This document shows positions 7,946-16,063 of a stretch of DNA of 25,997 bases, piece after piece. The number at the start of each line of letters is the position of its first letter. The stretch's first letter is position 1. The notes beneath the pieces are model-generated. The model made no database searches and had not been told where the DNA came from. It saw only the letters and a program-made list of their open reading frames with translations. The position numbers were made by a program, and so were the translations under genes. The stretch covers positions 1-25,997 of the IMG/VR virus record IMGVR_UViG_3300000270_000002; one strand, given 5' to 3'. The stretch is from a virus.

Positions 7946-8102
7946 CATCAATTCCTAATTTTGCTTTAGCTAAACGGTAACGACGCAACGCATTTTCTGC
8001 CGTCCAGTTCAAGATCCCCTCTTCACTCACGTTGTAGGCGAGGGGAATGACATCGATTAAACGCTCAATATCTATGAACGAAAGAAGTCGGCCTTCTGCT
8101 TT
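7935..8102 (-). CDS. E': gpE' extension of the tail chaperone, reached by -1 frameshift
   Basis: The -1 frame stays open for 55 codons after the slippery site and ends at 7935, just inside the tape measure start. It reads KAEGRLLSFI, DIERLIDVIP, then a segment with NWTAENALRRYRLAKAKLG, similar in style to the short P2 E' (a W followed by an ALRR-type basic helix). No independent start is evident. If the shift happens, the fusion protein is about 242 residues against 196 for E alone. Both forms would guide tape measure and tube assembly, as in P2 and lambda G/GT. Confidence 0.8.
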   Translation of the reverse strand, partial: KAEGRLLSFIDIERLIDVIPLAYNVSEEGILNWTAENALRRYRLAKAKLGIDDGG

Positions 8103-8662
8103 AAAAAATCAGTAAGTTTATTTTGCAAATGGGTCCAGTCTGGTGTGGAGAGTGCTTTAACCTGCAGAGCACTTAAAGACGTACACGCAGTCGCTAAAAA
8201 CTCAGAACGATGATTATCATCCGTAAGAGCTTCAAATTGTTTTGTCACTTTACCCGTCGGATATTTTAATGAAAATTTATCGGTACCATCATCAAGAATG
8301 ACCAACAGGTTAGCGGACATAGGTTCATCACCAACAGTCCAGGCTGTTGTTTCACCTTCCGGTTCTACTGTTAACTTCAATAATTCAGCAACGGTATTAC
8401 TATCTGACATGAGAAAAACAGTCACCCAATCCATGATGGTATTAATATCTGGTCGAGCTAATTCATCCATTGCGGCTTCATTTAAACCAGTCATGGCTTC
8501 AACACGTAATGCACTCAGTTTTTCCACGTCTGGTTTTTTCGTTTTTTTGGATGTAGCTTCTTTCATAAACGCCAAATCTTGCGCGTATGAAATCGGCGTT
8601 ATAATAACGTCAGTAAGGTCGCCTACAGGCATTAATAACAGGTGTAGTTTTTGAATTTTCAT
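8072..8662 (-). CDS. E: Tail assembly chaperone (P2 gpE-like)
   Basis: This 196-residue protein lies between the tube and the tape measure genes, the universal place of the tail assembly chaperone. It is longer than P2 gpE (about 90 residues) but has the expected helical, acidic character. I start at the ATG at 8662 (MKIQKLHLLL), because the longer frame would read through the terminator hairpin at 8680-8700. A GGA box lies just upstream. The C-terminus KLTDFLKQKADFFRS contains the slippery site. The length suggests a distinct chaperone family, with its role assigned from position and frameshift. Confidence 0.8.
   Translation of the reverse strand: MKIQKLHLLLMPVGDLTDVIITPISYAQDLAFMKEATSKKTKKPDVEKLSALRVEAMTGLNEAAMDELARPDINTIMDWVTVFLMSDSNTVAELLKLTVEPEGETTAWTVGDEPMSANLLVILDDGTDKFSLKYPTGKVTKQFEALTDDNHRSEFLATACTSLSALQVKALSTPDWTHLQNKLTDFLKQKADFFRS
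8102..8108 (-). other. Slippery heptamer T-TTT-TTA for -1 frameshifting
   Basis: On the - strand the codons GAT-TTT-TTA near the end of gene E contain the canonical X-XXY-YYZ heptamer TTTTTTA in the correct phase. The zero frame stops nine codons later, while the -1 frame runs 55 codons to the tape measure start. A weak 5-bp stem (AGAAG/CTTCT) lies immediately downstream. Confidence 0.8.
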
Positions 8663-8672
8663 ATTTTTTTCC

Positions 8673-8700
8673 AAAAAAAAGCCCTCCAAGATGGAGGGCT
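8673..8700 (-). terminator. Rho-independent terminator between FII and E
   Basis: A perfect 9-bp stem AGCCCTCCA/TGGAGGGCT (8680-8688 with 8692-8700) with a 3-nt loop is followed on the - strand by eight T residues. It lies between the tube gene and the tail chaperone, inside the late operon, so it should reduce expression of E, T, U, X and D relative to sheath and tube. Confidence 0.9.
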
Positions 8701-8720
8701 AAATAAACTAAAATGACGGA

Positions 8721-9242
8721 TTATGGCTGGCCTGTATTACGACGATGCTGTTCCATTTCATCACCGTTACCAAAATCCATAACATCGGTATCAACATTGA
8801 TGTTGTATTCAGTAATACTGCCATCGCGCACTTTAGACGCTTCAACCAGTTCCATAAACTCAAGTTCACGACTTGATTTAGCACCATCATCACCAAGCTT
8901 TTTAGCGCCTTTTTCTTGTATTGTCAGCAATTGGCCAGCCCAGTTATGCTCTACTGAGAACGCGGCACCAGACTCGTCTTCAAAAGAATCTAGGATCTGA
9001 ACATCAATATATTCGCCAGCTGTAATACCAAAAGTTTTTAACAAGGCAGATGGCGCACCGTTGATAGTCAGTTTTGCACCACTAAGTGGCTCAATTCCCA
9101 CCCGGCGTTCTTTCGAACCGTGACGACCGCCAGTGATTTTTACCGTTTTTCTCTTAACCGTCGGTTCTGTCATTTCTTCAATATCAACTTTCAGGTCAAT
9201 ACCACCAAATAAGATCGTGCGCGAAATTAAAATATCAGCCAT
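8721..9242 (-). CDS. FII: Major tail tube protein (P2 gpFII-like)
   Basis: This 173-residue protein is of the P2 FII tube family, which polymerises into the inner tube of the contractile tail. Recognisable parts are the opening LISRTILFGGIDLKVDIEE, MTEPTVKRKTVKITGGRHG and the late block ELEFMELVEASKVRDGSITEYNINVD, typical of FII-type beta-sandwich tubes, ending in MEQHRRNTGQP. The gene starts 1 bp inside the sheath stop (TAATG) and is followed by a strong terminator. Size matches P2 FII (172 residues). Confidence 0.93.
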   Translation of the reverse strand: MADILISRTILFGGIDLKVDIEEMTEPTVKRKTVKITGGRHGSKERRVGIEPLSGAKLTINGAPSALLKTFGITAGEYIDVQILDSFEDESGAAFSVEHNWAGQLLTIQEKGAKKLGDDGAKSSRELEFMELVEASKVRDGSITEYNINVDTDVMDFGNGDEMEQHRRNTGQP

Positions 9243-10405
9243 TAGACAATTCCCTGTACAAATTCTTCAATAATGCCTTCATCTTCTTGAAGAACATAAA
9301 CCATGTGTTCATTCGGGCGGTAACCTGCATACTTAATTGCAATGTACCAACGCCCTGAAAGATAGTTTTCTTCATTGTTAAGCGTTGGGTGCAATGCAAC
9401 TTCAGCACCAATCAATGCCCCTTGCAGTTTCATGTTCTGCAGCATGCGGTTAACCGATTTCACTTTTTGTTTCATAAAACGTTCGGTCAGCGCTTTACCC
9501 ATGTCTTTCTCGGAAGTCGCGGCCAACTTACGGATAATAGAATATTCCAAACCGATCACATTGACGAATGCGCCGTGAATACAGCGGTTACCTTTCAGTT
9601 TGTAACCTTCACTGGTGAGCGTAAGCACTGAAATGCCGTTTTTCATTAATAAGTTGGCTTGTGATGCTTTATCCATGACATCGTAATCAATGGTTCGCGA
9701 TAACCCTTTCGATACAATGCCACCATTGGACGCTGGGCTTTCCCACGGTAATGTACGCGCGAAACATGATGCCGCCATCGTTGATGCGGGTACCAGCACA
9801 TTAGCTGATGCAGCAACGCTATAAACGAACGACCAGTTATCTACTAAATATAAAGCTTCATAACCTGTGCCAGCAGCAGGTAACGTGCTAGAGGCAGTAA
9901 TTTGAGCCGTATCTGTGGTATTTAAACCATCCGCCACAGGGATAGCATACATGCGCTTACCAATAGCAACGAGTGAGTCAGATACTTCTGTAAAGTTTGA
10001 ATAACCCGGAGCAAAAATGTGCGTTGGTTTTTCTGTACACTCGGTGAGTGCATGAATACCAGTACGCTGACCATCCGCTGCAGTTCCACCAATAATGGCA
10101 TTTTTAGTGTCAGTGTCTGTTTCGCCTTCTTCTTCAATAACGACATAAATAGGCACTTGGCAAACCTTTAGAACCACAGAGCAAAAGCGAAATAACGTAC
10201 CTAGCTCATCGCCTGTGGTATCTAAACGGGCTAAATCTTTTAAGCCTGCCACGCGAAATGGTGTACTGCGCGCAATAGTCGGGTCTGCATCTGGCGCAGT
10301 ACCTGTGACACCTAAAATGGTACTACCTAGCGGACCACTCGGCGCTGGAACCCGTTCGGAGAGCACTTCAGCACCGTTATGTACAAAATCTGTAATTGTT
10401 GTCAT
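9242..10405 (-). CDS. FI: Tail sheath protein (P2 gpFI-like)
   Basis: This 387-residue contractile sheath protein is close to P2 FI (396 residues). Conserved elements are GPLGSTILGVTGTAPDAD near the N-terminus, IYVVIEEEGETDTD, the FARTLPWESPASN block, and the C-terminal helix region with RRMLQNMKLQGAL-like repeats and GRWYIAIKYAGYRPNEHMVY, the interlocking sheath end domain. It lies 3 bp after the small basic protein gene, and FII follows with a 1-bp overlap. Confidence 0.95.
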   Translation of the reverse strand: MTTITDFVHNGAEVLSERVPAPSGPLGSTILGVTGTAPDADPTIARSTPFRVAGLKDLARLDTTGDELGTLFRFCSVVLKVCQVPIYVVIEEEGETDTDTKNAIIGGTAADGQRTGIHALTECTEKPTHIFAPGYSNFTEVSDSLVAIGKRMYAIPVADGLNTTDTAQITASSTLPAAGTGYEALYLVDNWSFVYSVAASANVLVPASTMAASCFARTLPWESPASNGGIVSKGLSRTIDYDVMDKASQANLLMKNGISVLTLTSEGYKLKGNRCIHGAFVNVIGLEYSIIRKLAATSEKDMGKALTERFMKQKVKSVNRMLQNMKLQGALIGAEVALHPTLNNEENYLSGRWYIAIKYAGYRPNEHMVYVLQEDEGIIEEFVQGIV

Positions 10406-10408
10406 CGA

Positions 10409-10600
10409 TTACTTCTCTTTGTTGGCGACCACGGTCGCAATTTTAATTTTAGGTTGTTTACCCATTAACAAGCCGCTCGCTTGTAGTTTGGTAAGCGAGA
10501 CTATTTCACCTTTCTTTTTCCAATGCTCGGAAGCTGGATCGCGGTAGCCATGCAGCACTTCATAATTTTGCTTTGGCATGCTTTTTTTTGTTGTTGACAT
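10409..10600 (-). CDS. Small basic protein upstream of the sheath gene (63 aa)
   Basis: A 63-residue basic protein, MSTTKKSMPKQNYEVLHGY..., with EHWKKKGEIVSLTKLQASGLLMG in the middle. A GGAG box precedes the ATG. Position directly before the sheath gene recalls the short proteins found there in Mu-like and some P2-like phages (for example Mu gp38), but I cannot assign it. Its C-terminus (KIATVVANKEK) is encoded by one copy of the 16-bp palindrome at 10424-10439, so part of its sequence may be dictated by the DNA site. Confidence 0.75.
   Translation of the reverse strand: MSTTKKSMPKQNYEVLHGYRDPASEHWKKKGEIVSLTKLQASGLLMGKQPKIKIATVVANKEK
10424..10439. repeat. Palindrome copy 1 (GGCGACCACGGTCGCA), putative ParB site
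   Basis: This copy matches the palindrome TGCGACC-n2-GGTCGCA at 13 of its 14 arm positions; the 2-nt centre is AC. It lies within the last codons of the small basic protein gene. Candidate SopB/ParB binding site. Confidence 0.7.
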
Positions 10601-10614
10601 TAATTCACTCCAAT

Positions 10615-10637
10615 AAAAAGCCCCGCTAAAAGCAGGG
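10615..10637 (-). terminator. Terminator before the small basic protein gene
   Basis: On the - strand a 6-bp stem CCCTGC/GCGGGG with one G-T pair is followed by CTTTTTATT. It is the second of two tandem terminators between the tail fibre assembly gene and the small basic protein and sheath genes. Confidence 0.65.
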
Positions 10638-10659
10638 TTGGGTGGTTGATTTGGGATAT

Positions 10660-10683
10660 AAAAAGCCCGCCGATGAACGAGCT
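10660..10683 (-). terminator. Terminator after the tail fibre assembly gene
   Basis: On the - strand the 6-bp stem AGCTCG/CGGGCT (one G-T pair, 8-nt loop) is followed by TTTTTATATC. It begins directly at the stop codon of the assembly gene. Two terminators in 84 bp imply that the sheath genes have their own promoter or rely on readthrough. Confidence 0.6.
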
Positions 10684-10684
10684 A

Positions 10685-11296
10685 TTATTTGGTTAAACCG
10701 GATAACGTTGGTCTTCCACATTCAGGAAAGTCATCTTGTATCACGTAGTCACTAAGTAATTTTCTATCGCCTAATAATGCGTAATACTCATCTACCGTGT
10801 AATTGGTTCGGCGCAGCTCGGAATAGATTTCAGGGATTTGTTTATCTTGTGCGTAAAACAGTAACTCAGCTTCTACCTTCGTAAGTATAGTGATCTGCCA
10901 TTCTGTTTCTTCTTCAATAAAAACGGGACGGTAACGTGTTTCGTCATATTGCCATTCACTAAGTACTTCATTCCATGAATCAAACGGAGCTGGCTGTAAC
11001 AATGTATGAGTGATTGGGATTGAGCCCATTTCTTTAACCATATAACTTTTGGCTTCATCACGGTCTTTTGAATACAGCGTTTTACCGATATGATTAGTTA
11101 ACACCAACCATGTATTATTAGACTGAAGCTGTAATACTTCATCCTTACCATAGTCAGTTAATGCTACGACTGTTGATTGTGCGGGTAACCCTTCCCCAGC
11201 TTGAATGAGCATGTTACCTGAATTAATATAAATGTTATTTTCATCTAAATGATGAACCATTATATTTCTCGATTCTGCTAAAAATTCAAATTGCAT
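10685..11296 (-). CDS. G: Tail fibre assembly protein (P2 gpG/Tfa-like)
   Basis: A 203-residue protein directly after the fibre gene, in the place of P2 gpG, the chaperone needed for fibre folding and attachment. The N-terminal 90 residues are beta-rich and variable. The segment with LLQPAPFDSWNEVLSEWQYDE is typical of Tfa proteins (aromatic-rich linker), followed by helical residues (LTKVEAELLFYAQDKQIP). The C-terminal stretch probably contacts the fibre tip. Identification is by position and overall pattern. Confidence 0.75.
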   Translation of the reverse strand: MQFEFLAESRNIMVHHLDENNIYINSGNMLIQAGEGLPAQSTVVALTDYGKDEVLQLQSNNTWLVLTNHIGKTLYSKDRDEAKSYMVKEMGSIPITHTLLQPAPFDSWNEVLSEWQYDETRYRPVFIEEETEWQITILTKVEAELLFYAQDKQIPEIYSELRRTNYTVDEYYALLGDRKLLSDYVIQDDFPECGRPTLSGLTK

Positions 11297-11307
11297 TATA
11301 TTGATCC

Positions 11308-12888
11308 CTATGCCGCTTTAACTATAAACATAAATGCTGTATTCAGAGGTCTATTATCAGATGCTGTTGGGACGCTATCACTTGCATCAAAATTCACATG
11401 CATAATACCGTTCTGTGTTGATGCTGCATGACCCGAAGCGCTTACAGATTCATGATAACTATCTTTAAAAGCGCCCGATTGCTCTGCAACGCCTTCACTA
11501 CCTTTGATGACAGTGTATGAACCCGTGATATTACGGATAGCATCAGATTGACTGCTTAAAATAGTACGACCCACATCAATTCCCCGCCCATTATCCAACC
11601 CTCGAATAAATGAAGCTCTCATATCGGGTAATGCACCATTTGGATAAGCAATTGCCAACCTTGGATACAACTCCTTATTAAAAGTCTGACCCCGGCATTC
11701 TAACCAGCCACTAGGTAATATGTTTGAAGGCCAAGGTAGTGGCACGCCTGGTAAGCAGTCCGAATTATCTTCTGTTAGAATCGGAAATATGGCTTCCGCT
11801 CTAGCGATATACTCACCACTTACAACATGACGCGAATCAAAGACGACACGTGCACCTTCAGGCAATATTGGCGCATCTTCTTTCAAGGTTTTATCATCAT
11901 AAAATGTAACCCGACTATCACTTCCGAGTGTACACATACTTACTTGGCCAACAGCAAATTGGTCTAAATAACACCACACATCATATGATGGATGCCCACT
12001 CACTTTGGGTAATTCCACTATATATACGCCATACACCTTACTTCCTTTATTCTGGAAAATAATGCCAGCTATACTGGTAGGTCGTCCATTTAAAGTTATA
12101 TCGAGGCTTTGATTTCCATAATGTGAAACGTGATTACTTAAATCGAATCCAATTTTCAAACCATTACTGCCACCAAGCACAGAGGCTAATTTGACCCATC
12201 CAAAATCATCGCCAACATCGAATGAATAAACTCTGGATTTCAAGTAGCCAAGGTGTGAGTCCAGAACTGATAACTTTGCTTCAATACCTCGCCAAAATTG
12301 TGGTAATTTCACATGTTTCTGGGCGCTAGAACCAACATCAATGTCCGCGTCTGTTGCGGAATTATTAACGCGTTCTCTTTCACTTATAGCTGTATTAGTT
12401 GTCTGCACATAGGCTTGATATTCTTCCACATGCGCGTCAAAGTCAGGAACAACCACATACTGCGGCGTTTTATCTTCAGTGATAGTAACAACGTCAGCGT
12501 TTTGGGTTTTAAAATACAACCTGGGGCGCGTGACCTTACTTATTGAGTCATCCTTACCCGGCACATAGTCACCAATAGCGCGAGTGTAAGTATACAAAAC
12601 ACCTGTGTCAGTGATAGTGCCAATTTCCCAGTAGTTATAACCGACATCTGGAATAGCTAAATCCCCATCAACTTTAAACTCCCCTGCGACTTTTCCTATA
12701 TGGGTAAAAGCGGCGGTTTCTGCTATTTGACTGATTAACGCAGTCTGGTCACGCGGATCGAGCTCGACGGCTAATTGGCCGGTGCCAACCACTACTTTGA
12801 CAATCTGAACCTTGCGGCCTTCTTGTTTTGCTAGTGCTTCTTCTGCCGCACCAGCATGGGTTAAATAAGTTGCATTTAAATTACTCAT
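11308..12888 (-). CDS. H: Tail fibre protein (P2 gpH-like) with collar domain
   Basis: A 526-residue receptor-binding fibre. The N-terminal ~160 residues (AKQEGRKVQIVKVVVGTGQ, YNYWEIGTITDTGVLYTYT) are the baseplate-attachment domain of P2-type fibres. The middle is variable. A phage tail collar domain starts near 380 (GVPLPWPSNILPSGWLECRG, then YPNGALPDMRASFIRGLDNG and a GRGIDVGR turn). The tip ends in NTAFMFIVKAA, a common fibre ending. The ATG overlaps gene I (ATGA). The central part is the likely site of host-range variation. Confidence 0.92.
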   Translation of the reverse strand: MSNLNATYLTHAGAAEEALAKQEGRKVQIVKVVVGTGQLAVELDPRDQTALISQIAETAAFTHIGKVAGEFKVDGDLAIPDVGYNYWEIGTITDTGVLYTYTRAIGDYVPGKDDSISKVTRPRLYFKTQNADVVTITEDKTPQYVVVPDFDAHVEEYQAYVQTTNTAISERERVNNSATDADIDVGSSAQKHVKLPQFWRGIEAKLSVLDSHLGYLKSRVYSFDVGDDFGWVKLASVLGGSNGLKIGFDLSNHVSHYGNQSLDITLNGRPTSIAGIIFQNKGSKVYGVYIVELPKVSGHPSYDVWCYLDQFAVGQVSMCTLGSDSRVTFYDDKTLKEDAPILPEGARVVFDSRHVVSGEYIARAEAIFPILTEDNSDCLPGVPLPWPSNILPSGWLECRGQTFNKELYPRLAIAYPNGALPDMRASFIRGLDNGRGIDVGRTILSSQSDAIRNITGSYTVIKGSEGVAEQSGAFKDSYHESVSASGHAASTQNGIMHVNFDASDSVPTASDNRPLNTAFMFIVKAA

Positions 12889-13409
12889 GCGGCTCCATAC
12901 GTTACTACATCACAAATTTGTACCCGAGCACCAATAAACACATCCGCACTATCAACCCGAGTCAAAGTTAGTTCAACTTTGTCTCGCTCTGATTTGTAAC
13001 TGCTGATGCGTGTTTCTGCTCGAGCAATGGTTTCTAAGTCAATCGGCTGGTCTTGCAAGTAGCCATCGATTAACAAGGTGTACGGCCTATCAGTAGGGAT
13101 AAAGTCAGCCGTAATGTTAATGGCATCGAGTGCTTCAGCTATCGCTGTTCGAGTGCCGCCTTTCTTTAAAAAACGTAAAGAACCATCAACCGTGGTTCTC
13201 TTAACCGCTTCGCTGTCCCGGTCATACCAATCAATCACCCCGCGCTCTAACGCCATGGTTGGCAAGAATGACACTGGGGTATGAAAGGGCTGAAGCACAG
13301 CCGGAAAAGGGAAACCCTGTTGATAAAGCAAGGTGCGGTGCGCGTTACCCAGCGCCTTTTCGATTAACGCTGCATTATCCGAATACGGGCTTTTATAGTT
13401 ATGGCTCAT
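12885..13409 (-). CDS. I: Baseplate/tail protein I (P2 gpI-like)
   Basis: This 174-residue protein belongs to the P2 gpI family, part of the wedge linking baseplate to fibres. It has the sequences LPTMALERGVIDWYDRDSE (the family's LPWLAWALGVDWW-type element, here altered), ESVKRTT-like VKRTTVDGSLRFLKKGGT, and AIAEALDAINITADF. It overlaps J by 11 bp and H by 4 bp, as in P2, where J-I-H are tightly packed. Confidence 0.9.
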   Translation of the reverse strand: MSHNYKSPYSDNAALIEKALGNAHRTLLYQQGFPFPAVLQPFHTPVSFLPTMALERGVIDWYDRDSEAVKRTTVDGSLRFLKKGGTRTAIAEALDAINITADFIPTDRPYTLLIDGYLQDQPIDLETIARAETRISSYKSERDKVELTLTRVDSADVFIGARVQICDVVTYGAA

Positions 13410-14418
13410 AGATCACCTGCACATCGATGTTGGTGCAATACGGCGCACGGTCAATGTCACAGACAATGCCGTCAAGCGGTACACTCGACGTTGCACGAGT
13501 CACACCCGGTATCTGATGGCAAATATGATCGATATACGAATAATCAATGCGGCCTGCCAACATATGTGCAGCGACAACGTAAGCTTGTAAGCTGGCTTTT
13601 GCTAATACTTTGTCTATCACACCAATCGGGGTGTTTTTACCATACAGCACCACAGTCAATGGGTAGGCCAACGGCGTTGCTGAATGCATGTAAAGCTTAT
13701 CGGTTTCTTGGGCTATATCATCACGGTTCAGATACGCGGCAGCTTCATCAAGCAATCCCTGTGATGTAGTGCCGTCTAGCGTTTCTCGGCTGAGAAACCA
13801 AAAGTCAATTTCACCAGTGCGGTCGCCATTTTCATTTACCCGCGCCCTTAAACGTGCATCTTTCACTTTCGAAGTGATCGCCGCATCTGGGTATGTGTAA
13901 GTCAGGGTGACCTGATTGTCACTGGGTTTATTTACCGTAACAATCGGCCTTTCATCCAAAGTTAATGCATGAAAGCGATAACCAGCATTGGTGCCACCGG
14001 ATGAAAAACTAAATGGCGCTAGATAAAACCGTTGCAGAGCATCTTCATCACTTTCCATAATGGCAGGCACTGGCGGATACTGAGTATCGTCCGCTTCCTG
14101 AATGACCTGGCGTTTTAACCCTAAGTCTGACAATTTAGCGTCAAGGTTAGAACCTTTGGCCCAGTACGCGAACATCTGCAGCGCCTGATAGTTACCGTTA
14201 CGAACATAATTACGAACGGTTTTAACCGTGTTCTCAGCAATGATACTGGACAGTTCAAACGGGTTATTTAATGTGGCTGTGATAGCCTCAACCAGCTCTG
14301 GCTGATTACTTTCATAATGCGCAATAACACCTGCCTTGACTTCATCTAGCATTTGTTCAAACGGCGGCATAGTCAGCGCTTCAGGTGTCGCGAGTTTATC
14401 TTTCGTTACATCAAACAT
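13399..14418 (-). CDS. J: Baseplate assembly protein J (P2 gpJ-like)
   Basis: A 339-residue baseplate wedge protein. I use the ATG at 14418 (MFDVTKDKLATPEAL); it overlaps the stop of W (ATGTTTGA), with GAGGT upstream. The longer frame would run well into W. Typical elements are SSIIAENTVKTVRNYVRNGNY, GSNLDAKLSDLGL, the acidic AIMESDEDALQRFYLAPFSFS block, and the later YPDAAITSKVKDARLR. The C-terminal domain ends TNIDVQVIYEP. Confidence 0.92.
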   Translation of the reverse strand: MFDVTKDKLATPEALTMPPFEQMLDEVKAGVIAHYESNQPELVEAITATLNNPFELSSIIAENTVKTVRNYVRNGNYQALQMFAYWAKGSNLDAKLSDLGLKRQVIQEADDTQYPPVPAIMESDEDALQRFYLAPFSFSSGGTNAGYRFHALTLDERPIVTVNKPSDNQVTLTYTYPDAAITSKVKDARLRARVNENGDRTGEIDFWFLSRETLDGTTSQGLLDEAAAYLNRDDIAQETDKLYMHSATPLAYPLTVVLYGKNTPIGVIDKVLAKASLQAYVVAAHMLAGRIDYSYIDHICHQIPGVTRATSSVPLDGIVCDIDRAPYCTNIDVQVIYEP

Positions 14419-14746
14419 AAAACGGTACCTCAAAGTTAGCGGACGAGCCCAGATATTTGCCGTACAAGGCAATCGACACCCCCGTCGATGTTCGACTGGC
14501 CACACAACGTTCCACTTGGTAATCCGTTAATTGATTACTGGGGTTCATCATGCTGCTCATCACTTCACTTTGTAATTTCATTAACGTGCTGTCGTCATTG
14601 TTGTTGGCATCATACTTACGCGCATTGCTGCCTTTTTCACGATGACGTTCTCTTGTTCCGGTTAAGGTTGTCAGCACCCGAGCAAAACGCGCCTTAAATT
14701 GTTCAAACCCTGTGATGGTCCGGCCTTCCGGGTGCAGTCCTATCAT
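14411..14746 (-). CDS. W: Baseplate assembly protein W (P2 gpW / T4 gp25-like)
   Basis: This 111-residue protein is of the gpW/gp25 family that starts sheath assembly on the baseplate. The conserved element LTTLTGTRERHREKGSN (the family's short RRxxRxxxG-type loop) is at about 25-42, and a glycine-rich C-terminal half ends ANFEVPFYV. It is unrelated to the lambda head protein W found at 21577. Overlaps J and the preceding gene by ATGA-type junctions. Confidence 0.9.
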   Translation of the reverse strand: MIGLHPEGRTITGFEQFKARFARVLTTLTGTRERHREKGSNARKYDANNNDDSTLMKLQSEVMSSMMNPSNQLTDYQVERCVASRTSTGVSIALYGKYLGSSANFEVPFYV

Positions 14747-15414
14747 GTTAGTAAATCCTTGAGTTCATCCGGCAGCACCGTTTCCATCACGGCCTTAGTG
14801 CAGGGGTCTTGCCAAAGTCGGTCCACTTGCTGAGATTGAGATAACGACTGCAGTTTTCCCACCACATCGGTGTATTGCACTTGCTCTTTATTGATCAGTG
14901 TTGCGACCTTTGCGATCGTGGTCGCAAGGCGTGCTGAAATATCACGCATCAACTGCTCAAACACATCAAGTTCTATTTGCGTGGCAATAAAATCATCAAT
15001 ACCGACAATCAATTCCTCTGCTGTAGCAGCAAGTTCGTCAAAATCAGCGTCACTTTCACCTTGAATTGAACCAAACACGTTGGTGGTATTACTGCAACCG
15101 GCTGCGACACCATCAACTTTTGCATCAAGAGTATTAACCGCTTTCGTCGCGGAGCTAATTTGCAGCGCCTCATTGGCAATTTTCGACATGTGACCAACAG
15201 AGCCTGATGCGGAGGTTTTTGCATTTTCAACCGCTGTTTTGGTACTCTCAATTAACAATGGGTCGACCATCAGGAGTTCTAACTGTGGGTTATCGAGTGC
15301 CAGATTCAATTCATCCAACTTAGCAATCGCACTGTTACCCACGATAATGGATGGACTGGACAGGTTTAAGCCGCCTGATTGGATGGCTTTATATAAATCA
15401 GAGTTAAATGACAT
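14743..15414 (-). CDS. Unknown helical protein between baseplate genes V and W
   Basis: This 223-residue protein is not present at this place in P2. It is mostly helical, with heptad-like segments (LDELNLALDNPQLELLMVDPLL, then ELAATAEELIVGIDDF) and few aromatic residues. A proper AGGT box precedes the ATG, and it overlaps W by 4 bp, so it belongs to the baseplate cluster. Repeat copy 2 of the palindrome lies in its LATTIAKVATL codons. I do not recognise the family; a baseplate or tail-tip accessory role is inferred only from context. Confidence 0.8.
   Translation of the reverse strand: MSFNSDLYKAIQSGGLNLSSPSIIVGNSAIAKLDELNLALDNPQLELLMVDPLLIESTKTAVENAKTSASGSVGHMSKIANEALQISSATKAVNTLDAKVDGVAAGCSNTTNVFGSIQGESDADFDELAATAEELIVGIDDFIATQIELDVFEQLMRDISARLATTIAKVATLINKEQVQYTDVVGKLQSLSQSQQVDRLWQDPCTKAVMETVLPDELKDLLT
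14911..14926. repeat. Palindrome copy 2 (TGCGATCGTGGTCGCA), putative ParB site
   Basis: The copy differs from the perfect palindrome by one base. A further half site TGCGACC lies 9 bp upstream at 14902-14908 in the same direction. It is inside the unknown gene between V and W. Confidence 0.7.
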
Positions 15415-15421
15415 TTGATAC

Positions 15422-16063
15422 CTATTGAGAAACGCTTGGTGGTGTTCCGTTTAAGTGATTAGAGTGGGCGTTATACAGATCACGATCTTCGGTCATCGTG
15501 CGAACAGCGTCTGCCACATCACCCGTACTTTCAAGGGTTTTAGTTTTCACTTTAAGTGAATTTTTGACCTCAAACACTAAGTCATCATTGGCTTTAAACT
15601 TAGGCGTATCGAAATTAATTTGAGCAGCTTTAAATGTTAATTCGTTCTTCTCACTGTCCCATAACATTTTCAAGTCACCGAACTGAGTGATGGCGTGTTT
15701 AGGGTTGGAAATAGGGAAAGGAAACTTATCACTTTCCCAACCACACAATGCCAGGTACTGACTTGAGGCACCCGAGCTAATATCGACTAGTAACGCAAGT
15801 TCGCCTTTAGAGGGACAGCGGTAATGTGTCATTTCACCACCCGCAAGGGTGAACCACTTAATAAACTGCGTTGAACGTTTACCGTGTTTCACTTTAATGA
15901 GTTTGTTGCTTGAATGTATTTCTTCTACCACGCCAAAACGCACAATCTGATTCATGCGACGACGCAGTTCTTCAAGTTCTGTGTGCAGCTCAGCCAGCGC
16001 TTCAGCCATGGGCGTTAAACGCTGACTCACCGCGTCGGAGATCATTTGATGGAGTTCACTCAA
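15422..16063 (-). CDS. V: Baseplate spike protein V (P2 gpV-like)
   Basis: This 213-residue trimeric spike protein pierces the outer membrane. The N-terminal helical part (LTPMAEALAELHTELEELRRRM) leads to the OB-fold (VGVVEEI-type FGVVEEIHSSNKLIKVKHG), then the GELALLVDISSGASSQY core and a beta-helix tail, ending in YNAHSNHLNGTPPS, comparable to the HxH metal site of P2 gpV. I use the TTG start at 16063: AGGAG lies 7 nt upstream and it overlaps the stop of the preceding gene. The next ATG would shorten it by six residues. Confidence 0.92.
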   Translation of the reverse strand: MSELHQMISDAVSQRLTPMAEALAELHTELEELRRRMNQIVRFGVVEEIHSSNKLIKVKHGKRSTQFIKWFTLAGGEMTHYRCPSKGELALLVDISSGASSQYLALCGWESDKFPFPISNPKHAITQFGDLKMLWDSEKNELTFKAAQINFDTPKFKANDDLVFEVKNSLKVKTKTLESTGDVADAVRTMTEDRDLYNAHSNHLNGTPPSVSQ

